Origin: Clostridium niameyense
GTDB lineage: Bacteria; Bacillota; Clostridia; Clostridiales; Clostridiaceae
Reading direction: 5' to 3'
Length of the DNA: 64,000 bases
Assembly (NCBI RefSeq): GCF_001243045.1
Contig: NZ_LN849007.1
Span: forward strand, 186,001 to 250,000
Shown: positions 1 through 10,228 of the stretch, in pieces
Position numbering within the stretch: the stretch's first letter is position 1
Layout: each line of letters begins with the position of its first letter
Position numbers and translations under genes: made by a program
The notes under the pieces: generated by a model
Database searches by the model: none
Told to the model about the DNA's origin: nothing
The model's input: the letters and a program-made list of their open reading frames with translations, nothing else

Positions 1-526
1 TAAAACAATAAAAGAGTTTTGTGAAAGTATACTAAAAAAATCACAAGAGATGTCAGAAAAACTACAGATAGATACACCTATATTAACAATAGAACCAGGT
101 AGGTCTATAGTAGGTAATGCAGGAATAACGTTATATTCTGTAGGGGAGATTAAGGAAATACCATCGGTAAGAAAATATATTGCAGTGGATGGTGGTATGA
201 CAGATAATATAAGACCAGCTTTATATAATTCTCAATATGAGTGTATTATATGTAATAAAGTAAATGATAGCCAAAAAGAGAAAGTTAGAATAGTAGGTAA
301 ATGTTGCGAATCAGGGGATATACTCATTGATGATATAGAAATACCTAAAGTAAGTACAGATGACATATTAGCTGTTTTAAATACTGGGGCATATGGATAT
401 TCCATGGCAAGTAATTATAATAAAATGCCAAGACCAGCAGTGGTTTTAGTTCAAAATAATAATTATAAATTAATATGTAGAAGAGAAACTTATGAAGAGT
501 TAATTTCTAATGAAACTATGATTTAG
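1..526 (+). CDS. lysA: Diaminopimelate decarboxylase, C-terminal part (5' end outside window)
   Basis: This is the PLP enzyme that decarboxylates meso-diaminopimelate to L-lysine, the last step of lysine synthesis. Only the C-terminal part is in the window; the frame is open from base 2 and the start lies upstream. Visible family motifs are EPGRSIVG (phosphate/PLP binding), DGGMTDNIRP, GKCCESGD with the cysteine that the partner subunit contributes to the active site, and TGAYGYSMASNYN near the end. These are in the usual order and spacing, so the gene looks intact as far as it can be seen. It is followed by a strong hairpin terminator and is therefore transcriptionally separate from the glucan synthase gene downstream. 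The identification is confident from the motifs; nothing can be said about its promoter or leader. Confidence 0.95.
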   Translation, partial: KTIKEFCESILKKSQEMSEKLQIDTPILTIEPGRSIVGNAGITLYSVGEIKEIPSVRKYIAVDGGMTDNIRPALYNSQYECIICNKVNDSQKEKVRIVGKCCESGDILIDDIEIPKVSTDDILAVLNTGAYGYSMASNYNKMPRPAVVLVQNNNYKLICRRETYEELISNETMI

Positions 527-531
527 TAAAG

Positions 532-580
532 AACACTATTAAAATCATTTTAATTTAATGAATTTTAATAGTGTTTTTTA
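532..580 (+). terminator. Rho-independent terminator of lysA
   Basis: A 14-bp perfect stem (532-545 with 562-575, arm AACACTATTAAAAT) is followed by a run of T. It lies six bases after the lysA stop. Confidence 0.85.
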
Positions 581-755
581 ATTTAAGTTATAAAAGTTGA
601 CTGGTATATTAAGTGTTTATAAGAATAAAAAATATATTATTAGTTTAAAATAAGTATTAATTTCTTAAGTAACTATAAATTTTAAAATAGTATTTTAAAG
701 ATTAAATTGAGACAGTTATATTGTTTAGGGTGTTTCATAAAGAGAGGATGGTACT

Positions 756-3700
756 ATGATATATCTTATAGCATTATATATTATATCTACATTAGTCATG
801 CTTTATTTAATGCATAAAATTTTAAATAAAGAAGAAGGTAATGAGGGATTAATGGAGGATATAAATAATAAAACTATAAATTTAGAAAAAGAAAAAATTG
901 AAGAATATGCATCTACCATGGCGGAAAGTTACAGTGTAGTTAAAAATAAAAGATGTAAAAAATTAATACTAGAAGGTTTAGAAAGAAGTTACAGTAATAT
1001 AATTAAAAATTATAAATATGTATCTTCTTTAAGTGATGAGGTAACTATGAATGTACCGGCAGGAGAGTGGCTTTTAGATAATATATTTTTAATCGAAAAA
1101 GAATATAAAAATATAAAAGGAAGTATGCCACCTTCTTATTATATGAAATTACCTGTTATAAGCCATGGTATAAAAAAGTGCTATCCAAGGATCTATAATA
1201 TAGCACTAGAGATGGTATTAAATTCTGATGGTATAGTAGATGAAGATACAATAATAAGATTTATTAATTCGTATGAAAAGAATAGTGTATTAACCACTGG
1301 GGAAATATGGGCATTGCCAATAATGCTTAGAATAGCATTAATACAAAGAATCGCATTGATAACTGGGGAAATTGTATATATACAAAATGAAAAACAAAAA
1401 GCAGAAAAAATAATTGATGAAATAATATCTGCAGTAAATAAAAATAATATTGAAGATAAACTGAAGGATATAAATAAAAGAGACATAAAAATTACACCTT
1501 ATTTTTTAGAAAAAATTACAAGTTTATTAAAAGATAATGCTATAGAGGAAGAAAAGGTTTATAACTGGGTTAATGAAAATGTAGAAAAAAATGAAATAAA
1601 TTTAGATAGTTTGATTAATTTATCTCACAGAAAGCAAGCGAAACAGCAATTAGTTATAGGAAATTGTATAGTAGGTATAAGACAAATAGAGGCAATGAAT
1701 TGGAAAAAAATATTTGAAGATGTAAGTTTAGTTGAGAGCATTTTAAAAGAGGATCCAGCTAAAGTTTATAAAAATATGGATTTTAATTCTAAAGACTTTT
1801 ATAGACACACTATAGAGAATCTCTCAAGAAAGTTTAAACTATCAGAAACTTATATTGCCAAAAAAGCTATACAATGTGCAAAGGAAAACAAAGATAGAGA
1901 AGATTATAAAAAACATGTAGGTTATTACATATTAGAACATACTGGAATAGAGTGTTTAAAGAAAAGTATAGGTTATAGATTTAATATATTAGATAGTATA
2001 AAAAATAATTTATATACATTTAAACAGGGCTATTATATAGCTACATTAGTATTTTTAAGCCTAATTTTTGATGGATGTATATTGTTATCTATACACTATG
2101 GTACTAACAATTATAATATTTTATTAATGATATTAGAATATCTAATATTATTAGTTCCTTGTAGTCATATAGTAATTTCAATTATAAACTGGAGTTTAAA
2201 TAATTTATTACATCCAAGTTTAATTCCTAAAGTTCATTTTGGGGAGAGTATACCAGAAGAATATTCTACAGTAGTTGTAATACCTACTTTAATTAATAAT
2301 AAAAAAAGAGCTAAGGAACTTATAGCTGATTTAGAAGTTTATTATTTAGCTAATAGAGAGAAAAACTTATATTTTGCTGTATTAGGAGACTTTAAAGATA
2401 GCGCCAATGAAATAGAAAGGGAAGATAAGTTAATTTTAGAAACAGCATTAAAAGAAGTAAAAAGGCTAAATGATAAGTATGCTAAAGATGGAGAAGAAAT
2501 ATTTTATTTTTTAAATAGATATAGACAATATAATGAAAAAGAAAATTTATGGATGGGATGGGAAAGAAAAAGAGGTAAATTAGTAGAATTTAATAAATTT
2601 ATAAGAGGAGATTTAAATACTAGCTATAATACTACAAGTAAAAATATAGAAAACTTACGAAAGGTTAAATATGTAATAACATTAGATGCAGATACAAAGT
2701 TACCTAGAGATAGTGCGAAAAAATTGATAGGTTCTATGGCGCATGTATTAAACAAACCTTTAGTAAGTCATAAAAATAAAAAGGTATTACATGGTTATGG
2801 ACTTATGCAACCCAAAATAAATATTGATGTAGAAAGTGCTGATAAAACTTTATTTTCTAGCATATTTTCAGGGGAAGTAGGATTTGATAATTATACTACT
2901 GCAGTTTCTGATGTGTATCAAGATTTATTTGGAGAAGGAATTTTTACTGGTAAAGGCATATATGATGTGGATGTATTCAATATGATGTTAGAAGGAGAAG
3001 TTCCTGAAAACGCTGTGTTGAGTCACGATTTATTGGAAGGTTCTTATGTTAGAGCTGCATTGGTTACAGATGTTCAGTTAGTAGATGGTTATCCTGCTTA
3101 TTATAATTCTAGCTGTAAAAGAATTCATAGATGGGTTAGAGGAGATTGGCAACTATTACCTTGGATAAATAAAAAAAACTCCCTCAATAAAATATCTAGG
3201 TGGAAGATGGTAGATAACCTAAGACGTAGTTTAGTTTCTGTTTCTATAATTTTACTTGTATTTTTATCCCTTTTGGTTAACAATGGAACAAATACTATGC
3301 TCACAGTGGCTTTTATTTCTATTTTGTGTCCAATTTTATTTAATGTGTCTGAAACTGTAATAATTTCTACTAGTGGTATAAGTTTATCAGGAAAAATAAC
3401 TAATATTAAAAATTTATTTAAGCAAGTATTTTTATTGTTTGTTTTTCTTCCACATAAAGCTTATTTAATGATGGATGCCATAATAAGAACTTTATATAGA
3501 CTATGTATAAGCAAAAAGAAATTATTAGAATGGCAAACAGCAGAGGACGCAGAAAGACTATCTGGTAAGAATTTTATAAGCTATGTTAAAGCTATGTGGA
3601 TGGCTAGTCTTATCTCATTTATAATATTTTTCTTAGCTTTTAAGAAATCTATAGATTTATTTTTACTATTAATGCCAAGCTGTATATTGTGGTTTATTAG

Positions 3701-6700
3701 TCCATATATAGGTTATTTAGTAAGTAAAGATAAAAGTAAAAAAGTTATTCTAAAAGATGAACAAAAAGAAGTTTTATTTAATATAAGTAGAAGAACTTGG
3801 TCATACTTTGAAGATCTTATTTGTGATGAAACTAATTGGCTAGCTCCAGATAATTTTCAAGAAGAACCTTATAAAGGCATAGCTTATAGAACTTCTCCTA
3901 CAAATATGGGAATGGGATTAGTTTCTAATATTTCAGCTTGTGATTTAGGTTTTATAGGATTAAAGGAAACAGTTTATAGAATAGATAAAATAATATCTAG
4001 CATGAATGAGTTAGATAAATATCAAGGACATTTTTATAATTGGTATGACATAAAAACTAAGAAGCCTTTAAGCCCTAAGTATATATCTTCAGTAGATAGT
4101 GGAAACTTAGTGGGATATTTATGGGTAACAAAACAAGGAATGGAGGACATATTAAAAGATCCTATAATAAATAAAAAATATATAGATGGCTTAGTATGTT
4201 TATTAGAATTAGCTAATAAAGAATTGAAAGAAAAGTTAAATGTTAATGATTTTTATTCAAAAATAATTTTTCTACTTCAGGATATTAAATTTGATATGAT
4301 TTCCTGGAACAATATATTATTAAAAATATCAAGTAAATATGAGGAATTAAAGGATAGTGAATTAAATAATAGTGACCTTTATTGGAACAAAAAGCTATAT
4401 GATAATGTAAATACTTATTTAGATGAAATAAAATATATTATGCCTTGGAAGGACCAAATAGTAAGTAATATAGGAATATGTAGAGAGTTAAGTAAAGATA
4501 TAAGAAACATTCCATCTACAAAAGCATTAATTAATATACCAAAAGAGTTAGATAAAATATTAAAAGAATTAAATTCTATAAATATTAAAGAAAAATATGA
4601 GAAGGAATGGATAAATGAATTAAGAGAAAATTTAAATAATAGTAAGAAAAATATTAATTCATTATTAGATAAAATTAATGATTTAATTATTCAATTAGAA
4701 AATTTAGCAAATAAAACAGATTTTAACTTAGTATATAATAGGGAAAGAAATTTATTTTCCATTGGGTTTAATGTTGAAATAGGAAAAATGGATAATAGTT
4801 ATTATGATTTATTGGCCTCAGAAGCAAGGCAAACAAGTTTTGTGGCTATAGCAAAAGGAGATATTCCACAAGAAAATTGGAGTGTTTTAGGAAGAGGACT
4901 TACTTATATGGGTAATGGTTTAAAAGGATTAGCATCTTGGAGCGGTACTATGTTTGAATATTTTATGCCATTACTAATAATGAAAAATTATCCTAATACA
5001 TTATTAGATCAAACTTATAATTCAGTAATAAAAGCACAAAAAAACTATACTAAAAATATTCCTTGGGGTATATCAGAGTCAGGATATTATAATTTTGATG
5101 CAGACTCAAATTATCAATATAAAGCTTTTGGTGTACCAGGAATAGGAATAAAAAGAGGGTTATCAAGGGATTTAGTTATTTCACCATACTCTACTATATT
5201 AGCTTTACAAAGGGATGTAAAGTCTGCTATGAATAATATAAATAAACTTATTTCTATTAAAACTTTGGGAAGATATGGATTTTATGAAGCTATAGATTAT
5301 ACTAAAAATCGATTATCTAAAGAACAAGATAAGGCTGTAGTAAAATCTTTTATGGTTCATCATGAAGGTATGAGCTTAATGGCGTTAGATAATGTTTTGA
5401 ATAATAATATCCTTCAAAAAAGATTTCATAGTATTCCTGCAGTTAAGGCTACAGAATTATTGTTACAAGAAAAGAAATCTAATAGATTAATATTTACTAG
5501 AAATATTGATAAATACAATACAAAAATAAAAAAAGAAGAAATAGATATTTACAATAGAATATATGATACGGCTAAAACTGAAATACCTAGAGTATCTGTA
5601 TTATCTAATGGAAGTTATTCTTTAATGATATCTAATAGAGGAGCGGGTTACTCAAAAAAAGGAGATGTAACTTTATATAGATGGAGAGAAGATGTAACCT
5701 CTGATGATAGGGGAATGTTTTTCTATATAAAAGATATTAACTCTGGAGAGTTTTGGAGTTCAACTTATGAACCATGTAAATGTGAAGGAGAGGAATATAA
5801 AGCTATATTTTATCCCAATGAAGCTAGGTTTATAAGAAAAGATGGAGATATTATTACTAAAACTCAAATCGTTGTTTCTCAAGAAAATGATGCAGAAATA
5901 AGACAATTATATATAACAAATAATAGTGAAAGTTCAAAATTCATAGAGATAACAAGTTATTGTGAAACTACTTTATCCCCTTACAATGTGGACTTGGTTC
6001 ATCCTACCTTTAGTAATTTGTTTGTAAAAACTCAAGTAGAGGAAGAACCATTTTGTATATTAGGAAACAGAAGACCAAGAAGTAAGAAAGATAAGTCTCC
6101 CTGGATTATGCAGACAGTGACAGTAAAAGGAGAGCAAGTAGGTGATTATCAATATGAAACAAGTAGAATGAATTTTATAGGTAGAAATAGAAACTTATAT
6201 AATCCTAAGGCTATGGATAATGATTATGCTCTTAAAAATTTTGTAGGTGCTGTATTAGATCCTATAATAAGTATAAGAGTTAGGATAAAGTTAAATAAGG
6301 GAGAAACCTGTGAAGTAGCATATACTACAGCTTTTGCAAATACAAAAAAAGAAGCTATAGATATAGCTAAAAAATATAAAGACCATTATAATATAAAAAA
6401 ATCTTTTGATTTATCATGGACTCAAAATAAATTAGAAATGAAGTATCTAGGAATAAAATCTACTCAGGCTAATATATATCAGTACATTCTTTCCAATGTA
6501 TTATTTATAAATAATACTATGAAAGAAAGAGAAAAGTATATAGAAAATATAAGAGGTTGTCAATCAAATTTATGGGCATATGGTATTTCTGGAGATTATC
6601 CAATAATATTAGTTACAATAAATGATGAAAAAGACATAGACATAATAAGACAGTTAATTACTTGTTATAGATATTGGAGAATGAGAGATATAAAAATAGA

Positions 6701-9398
6701 TTTAGTTATAGTAAATACAAAAGAAAGTTCTTACATCCAGCCAGTAGAAAATACAATACTAGATTTAATAAATTCATTAAATTTAATAGATAATTATAAT
6801 AAAAGTCCAGGAATATTTTTATACAATAATGCCACTATGGCTAAGGAAGATTTAGAACTTTTAAAATCTATTTCAAGGTTATATATAGATAGTAAAAAGG
6901 GATCATTATTAAAACAAATAGATATAGGATCTAAAACTCATAAACAGTTAGAAGTTTTAAATCCTAAAGAAAAAAAATTAAGTTTTCCATCACATAAAAT
7001 TTATGTACCAGAACTTAAATATTATAATAATATAGGTGGATTTGATAGAAGTAGTAATGAATATATAATTAATATTAATAATGATAAAACTACACCAATG
7101 CCATGGATAAATGTAATAAGCAACCAAAATTTTGGATTTCATGTATCAGAAAGCGGATCTTCTTACTCTTGGTATAAAAATAGCAGAGAAAATAAGATAA
7201 CTAATTGGTGTAATGATCCAGTGATAGATGGAGAAAGTGAACAGATATATATAAGAGATGAAGAAACTAAAGATATATGGAGTATATCACCTAAGCCTAT
7301 AAGACATAATGAAGAATATATAATACGACACGGATTTGGATATTCTATTTTTGAGAATTATCATAAGGGTATAATGGGAAGTATAACTATGTTTTGTCCA
7401 AAGCAGGATAACTGTAAAGTATGTGTCATAAATTTAAAAAATTATAGTGATACAGAAAGAAAACTTTCAATTACTTATTATGCAGAATTGGTGTTAGGCG
7501 TTTCTAAGCAATTAACTTCACAATATATAGCTACCTATCATAATAAAGAGAAAGAGTTTATATACGCTAACAATGGATATAGCAGTAACTTTAAAGATAC
7601 TAAAGCTTATATGAAATTAATTGGAGGAGATAATATAAGTTTTACTGGGGATAGAAAGTCTTTTTTAGGTATAGGAGGTACTATAGAAAATCCAATAGGT
7701 TTAGATTTTGTTACTTTAGATGATAGAACCGGAGCTGGAATGGATCCATGTATGGCAGAAAATATTAAAATTTCCATGCAGCCTAAAGAAGAAAAAGTAG
7801 TTGTAGCTATATTAGGAGCTGAGGATAGCTTAGAAGATATATATAAGATGATAGATAAATATAATAAGTTTGAACTTTGCTTTGAAGAATTAAATAAGGT
7901 AAAAGCTTACTGGAAGGATTTATTAGGAACTATAAGAGTTAAAACACCAGATGATACTATGGATATAATGCTTAATGGTTGGTTATTGTACCAGGTTATA
8001 TCTTGTAGATTATGGTCTAGAACAGCTTTTTATCAATCAGGAGGAGCTTATGGATTTAGGGATCAACTTCAAGATGTTATGGCTTTAAGCTATATAGACC
8101 CTAAAATAACTAGAAAGCAAATAATATATAGTGCTTCAAGACAATTTAAAGAAGGAGATGTACAACATTGGTGGCATCCTGTAGTGGAAAGTGGTATAAG
8201 AACTAGATTCTCTGATGATTTATTATGGCTTCCTTATGTAATATTAGACTATATAAAAAATACTGGAGATTATTCTATATTGAAGGAAGAAGTTAATTAC
8301 TTGGAAGATGAGCCTTTAAAAGAGGGAGAAGACGAGAGATATACAGTATCTAAAGTTTCTAATGATAAGGGAACCATTTATGAACATTGTATTAAAGCTA
8401 TAAATAGGAGCTTAAAATTTGGTAAACACAATATACCTTTAATGGGTTCAGGCGATTGGAATGATGGAATGAGTACTGTTGGTAATAAGGGAGAAGGAGA
8501 GAGTGTATGGCTCGGATGGTTTCTATATAAAATTTTAAGTAATTTCATACATTTGTGTGATTATGAAAAAGATGAAGAAAACTCAAATAAATATATGAAA
8601 TATATAGAATATATAAAAGAAAATATCGAAAAAAATGCTTGGGATGGTAATTGGTACAGAAGAGCTTATTTCGACGATGGAACAGCTTTAGGTAGCATAG
8701 AAAATGAGGAATGTAGTATAGATTCTTTATCTCAATCTTGGGCAGTTTTATCTGGAGCCTCAAAAATTTCTAGAGCAGAAGAGGCTATGGAAGCTGTGGA
8801 GAAAAATTTAGTAAGAAAAGAAAAAGGAATTATAGCCTTGCTTACACCACCTTTTGATAGATCTAAGTTAGAGCCAGGATATATAAAAGGATACTTACCA
8901 GGCGTTAGAGAAAATGGAGGACAATATACCCATGCAGCTATATGGGTAGCATTAGCATTTTCAAAGTTAAAAAAAGAAGATAAGGCATGGTATTTGTTTA
9001 ATATGATAAATCCTATAAATCATTCTAGATCCTTTTTAGATTGCGAAAATTATAAGGTTGAACCTTATGTTATGTGTGCAGATATATACGATGTTGAACC
9101 TAATGTAGGTAGAGGTGGATGGAGTTGGTATACGGGAGCAGCTTCTTGGATGTATAGAACAGGTATTGAGGGAATATTAGGATTAAAAATAAAAGAAAAT
9201 CAAGGTTTTTATATAGATCCTTGTATTCCAAAAGAATGGCGAAGTTATGAAATGTTCTATAAAAAAGATGAAGCTGAATATCATATAACTGTATTAAGAA
9301 ATGAAGAAAAAGGTACTTGGCTAAATGGAGAAAAATTAAAGGATAGTATAGTTCCTTTCTATAATAAAGGAAAATACGAAGTGAAGATATCTATATAA
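756..9398 (+). CDS. Giant membrane cyclic beta-1,2-glucan synthase-like protein (GT84/glycoamylase/GH94)
   Basis: A 2880-residue membrane enzyme resembling cyclic beta-1,2-glucan (NdvB/Cgs-type) synthases, which polymerise glucose from UDP-glucose, cyclise the chain and trim it by phosphorolysis. It has an N-terminal membrane segment (residues 1-20), two more at about 427-480, then a family-2/84 glycosyltransferase region with TVVVIPT (about 507), LDADTKLPRD (about 644) and a QxxRW-like RWVRGDW (about 792). About six membrane segments follow (830-1010). Next comes a glycoamylase-like domain (NMGMGLVSN about 1050; HHEGMSLMALDN about 1535). Last is a GH94 phosphorylase region with DDLLWLPYV (about 2487) and SGDWNDGM (about 2566). 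Length and domain order match the family, with no frameshift seen. The start has an upstream GAGAGGATGG. It is a single-gene unit between two terminators. The product linkage is inferred. Confidence 0.85.
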   Translation: MIYLIALYIISTLVMLYLMHKILNKEEGNEGLMEDINNKTINLEKEKIEEYASTMAESYSVVKNKRCKKLILEGLERSYSNIIKNYKYVSSLSDEVTMNVPAGEWLLDNIFLIEKEYKNIKGSMPPSYYMKLPVISHGIKKCYPRIYNIALEMVLNSDGIVDEDTIIRFINSYEKNSVLTTGEIWALPIMLRIALIQRIALITGEIVYIQNEKQKAEKIIDEIISAVNKNNIEDKLKDINKRDIKITPYFLEKITSLLKDNAIEEEKVYNWVNENVEKNEINLDSLINLSHRKQAKQQLVIGNCIVGIRQIEAMNWKKIFEDVSLVESILKEDPAKVYKNMDFNSKDFYRHTIENLSRKFKLSETYIAKKAIQCAKENKDREDYKKHVGYYILEHTGIECLKKSIGYRFNILDSIKNNLYTFKQGYYIATLVFLSLIFDGCILLSIHYGTNNYNILLMILEYLILLVPCSHIVISIINWSLNNLLHPSLIPKVHFGESIPEEYSTVVVIPTLINNKKRAKELIADLEVYYLANREKNLYFAVLGDFKDSANEIEREDKLILETALKEVKRLNDKYAKDGEEIFYFLNRYRQYNEKENLWMGWERKRGKLVEFNKFIRGDLNTSYNTTSKNIENLRKVKYVITLDADTKLPRDSAKKLIGSMAHVLNKPLVSHKNKKVLHGYGLMQPKINIDVESADKTLFSSIFSGEVGFDNYTTAVSDVYQDLFGEGIFTGKGIYDVDVFNMMLEGEVPENAVLSHDLLEGSYVRAALVTDVQLVDGYPAYYNSSCKRIHRWVRGDWQLLPWINKKNSLNKISRWKMVDNLRRSLVSVSIILLVFLSLLVNNGTNTMLTVAFISILCPILFNVSETVIISTSGISLSGKITNIKNLFKQVFLLFVFLPHKAYLMMDAIIRTLYRLCISKKKLLEWQTAEDAERLSGKNFISYVKAMWMASLISFIIFFLAFKKSIDLFLLLMPSCILWFISPYIGYLVSKDKSKKVILKDEQKEVLFNISRRTWSYFEDLICDETNWLAPDNFQEEPYKGIAYRTSPTNMGMGLVSNISACDLGFIGLKETVYRIDKIISSMNELDKYQGHFYNWYDIKTKKPLSPKYISSVDSGNLVGYLWVTKQGMEDILKDPIINKKYIDGLVCLLELANKELKEKLNVNDFYSKIIFLLQDIKFDMISWNNILLKISSKYEELKDSELNNSDLYWNKKLYDNVNTYLDEIKYIMPWKDQIVSNIGICRELSKDIRNIPSTKALINIPKELDKILKELNSINIKEKYEKEWINELRENLNNSKKNINSLLDKINDLIIQLENLANKTDFNLVYNRERNLFSIGFNVEIGKMDNSYYDLLASEARQTSFVAIAKGDIPQENWSVLGRGLTYMGNGLKGLASWSGTMFEYFMPLLIMKNYPNTLLDQTYNSVIKAQKNYTKNIPWGISESGYYNFDADSNYQYKAFGVPGIGIKRGLSRDLVISPYSTILALQRDVKSAMNNINKLISIKTLGRYGFYEAIDYTKNRLSKEQDKAVVKSFMVHHEGMSLMALDNVLNNNILQKRFHSIPAVKATELLLQEKKSNRLIFTRNIDKYNTKIKKEEIDIYNRIYDTAKTEIPRVSVLSNGSYSLMISNRGAGYSKKGDVTLYRWREDVTSDDRGMFFYIKDINSGEFWSSTYEPCKCEGEEYKAIFYPNEARFIRKDGDIITKTQIVVSQENDAEIRQLYITNNSESSKFIEITSYCETTLSPYNVDLVHPTFSNLFVKTQVEEEPFCILGNRRPRSKKDKSPWIMQTVTVKGEQVGDYQYETSRMNFIGRNRNLYNPKAMDNDYALKNFVGAVLDPIISIRVRIKLNKGETCEVAYTTAFANTKKEAIDIAKKYKDHYNIKKSFDLSWTQNKLEMKYLGIKSTQANIYQYILSNVLFINNTMKEREKYIENIRGCQSNLWAYGISGDYPIILVTINDEKDIDIIRQLITCYRYWRMRDIKIDLVIVNTKESSYIQPVENTILDLINSLNLIDNYNKSPGIFLYNNATMAKEDLELLKSISRLYIDSKKGSLLKQIDIGSKTHKQLEVLNPKEKKLSFPSHKIYVPELKYYNNIGGFDRSSNEYIININNDKTTPMPWINVISNQNFGFHVSESGSSYSWYKNSRENKITNWCNDPVIDGESEQIYIRDEETKDIWSISPKPIRHNEEYIIRHGFGYSIFENYHKGIMGSITMFCPKQDNCKVCVINLKNYSDTERKLSITYYAELVLGVSKQLTSQYIATYHNKEKEFIYANNGYSSNFKDTKAYMKLIGGDNISFTGDRKSFLGIGGTIENPIGLDFVTLDDRTGAGMDPCMAENIKISMQPKEEKVVVAILGAEDSLEDIYKMIDKYNKFELCFEELNKVKAYWKDLLGTIRVKTPDDTMDIMLNGWLLYQVISCRLWSRTAFYQSGGAYGFRDQLQDVMALSYIDPKITRKQIIYSASRQFKEGDVQHWWHPVVESGIRTRFSDDLLWLPYVILDYIKNTGDYSILKEEVNYLEDEPLKEGEDERYTVSKVSNDKGTIYEHCIKAINRSLKFGKHNIPLMGSGDWNDGMSTVGNKGEGESVWLGWFLYKILSNFIHLCDYEKDEENSNKYMKYIEYIKENIEKNAWDGNWYRRAYFDDGTALGSIENEECSIDSLSQSWAVLSGASKISRAEEAMEAVEKNLVRKEKGIIALLTPPFDRSKLEPGYIKGYLPGVRENGGQYTHAAIWVALAFSKLKKEDKAWYLFNMINPINHSRSFLDCENYKVEPYVMCADIYDVEPNVGRGGWSWYTGAASWMYRTGIEGILGLKIKENQGFYIDPCIPKEWRSYEMFYKKDEAEYHITVLRNEEKGTWLNGEKLKDSIVPFYNKGKYEVKISI

Positions 9399-9401
9399 AT
9401 A

Positions 9402-9444
9402 AAATGAGGCATTCTAAATAAAATTTATTTAGAATGCCTCATTT
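9402..9444. terminator. Bidirectional terminator between convergent genes
   Basis: Near-perfect 21-bp inverted repeat (9402-9422 with 9424-9444) containing TGAGGCATTCTA, flanked by A and T runs. It sits between the glucan synthase gene and the leftward small gene, so it can stop both transcripts. Confidence 0.85.
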
Positions 9445-9461
9445 AAAATTATGATTTAATA

Positions 9462-9686
9462 TTATTTATAATTTTTAGTTTCTTCAGTATTGGTCTCCTT
9501 ATCATTAGGTTCCTTTAAAATATTAGAAGTGTAATCAAATTCCTGCCATGCAATGTTATTACATACAATAGGATCAGTTACAGGATCAGGAAGTATTACA
9601 GAGTCTTTTTTAGAATAAGATTTAACGGTTTTAGGTTGTTGTTCTAGATATCCTCTTTCATTTGGAAGATATACTTTTTTACTCAT
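9462..9686 (-). CDS. Small hypothetical protein, 74 aa
   Basis: I do not recognise this protein. The start is placed at 9686 because a clean AAGGAGTG lies seven to fourteen bases upstream; the longer open frame to 9782 has no RBS and would add a hydrophobic stretch read from promoter DNA. The 74-residue product (MSKKVYLPNERGYLEQQPKT at its start) is soluble and polar, with a Pro/Asp-rich middle (ILPDPVTDPIVCNN), one cysteine and an acidic, Asn/Thr/Glu-rich tail. There are no membrane segments or recognisable motifs. It is a monocistron facing the glucan synthase gene and sharing its terminator. RBS quality and codon use favour a real gene. Confidence 0.65.
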   Translation of the reverse strand: MSKKVYLPNERGYLEQQPKTVKSYSKKDSVILPDPVTDPIVCNNIAWQEFDYTSNILKEPNDKETNTEETKNYK

Positions 9687-9954
9687 AAATACACTCCTTT
9701 CTGTTAAAAATAATAATAATATTATTATTCCACTATTATAGAAAATAATGATGCAAATAAACTGTAAGTACATAAAAGACATTCATAAAATTATAAGTTA
9801 TTACTAAAGAGAAAATTTATGGAAAATATTTAATATCTGTTAGAAACTTAAAAGAGGAATTTAATTAAGAATAAAAAATATATTGTAATTTACAGGAATT
9901 ATAGCAAAAATAATTTAAATGGTATATAATATATTAATAAATATAAAAATAAAA

Positions 9955-10200
9955 TTCTATGAAAGAAAGTAAGTAAGTTTAAAAACAAACTTAAAGAGAG
10001 TTGTAGGTGCTGAAATTACAACAGTTATGATTAAACTGAATGGGTTCTTGAGAACTTAAGGTGAAATTTAAATTAGCCTTAAGCGTAAATCTTACGTTAT
10101 AAAGATTTAAAATGTTTAAGGAGAAATTTATTATTTCTTAAAACATAGGTGGTACCGCGATAATACGCCCTATAACTTTAGTTATAGGGCGTTAATTTTA
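9955..10200 (+). ncRNA. Tryptophan T-box leader of trpS
   Basis: T-box riboswitches sense uncharged tRNA and let transcription continue only when it is bound. The diagnostic T-box sequence AGGTGGTACCGCGA is at 10147-10160. A 12-bp intrinsic terminator follows (10165-10176 with 10181-10192, arm ACGCCCTATAAC, then TTAATTTTA). The candidate specifier in the stem I region is TGG at 10041-10043, the Trp codon, matching the downstream trpS. A TATAAT at 9925-9930 is a possible -10. The interval 9687-9954 shows no gene. Confidence 0.93.
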
Positions 10201-10228
10201 TAAAATTTAATGTGATGGAGGAAGAAAT

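Noticed and set aside
1193-1486. Minus-strand frame of 97 codons within the glucan synthase gene
   Set aside because: Shadow of the real gene; low-complexity Ile/Ser-rich translation and no RBS.
9687-9782. N-terminal extension of the small protein to 106 residues
   Set aside because: It has no RBS, and the proper AAGGAGTG lies inside the extension just before the internal ATG.
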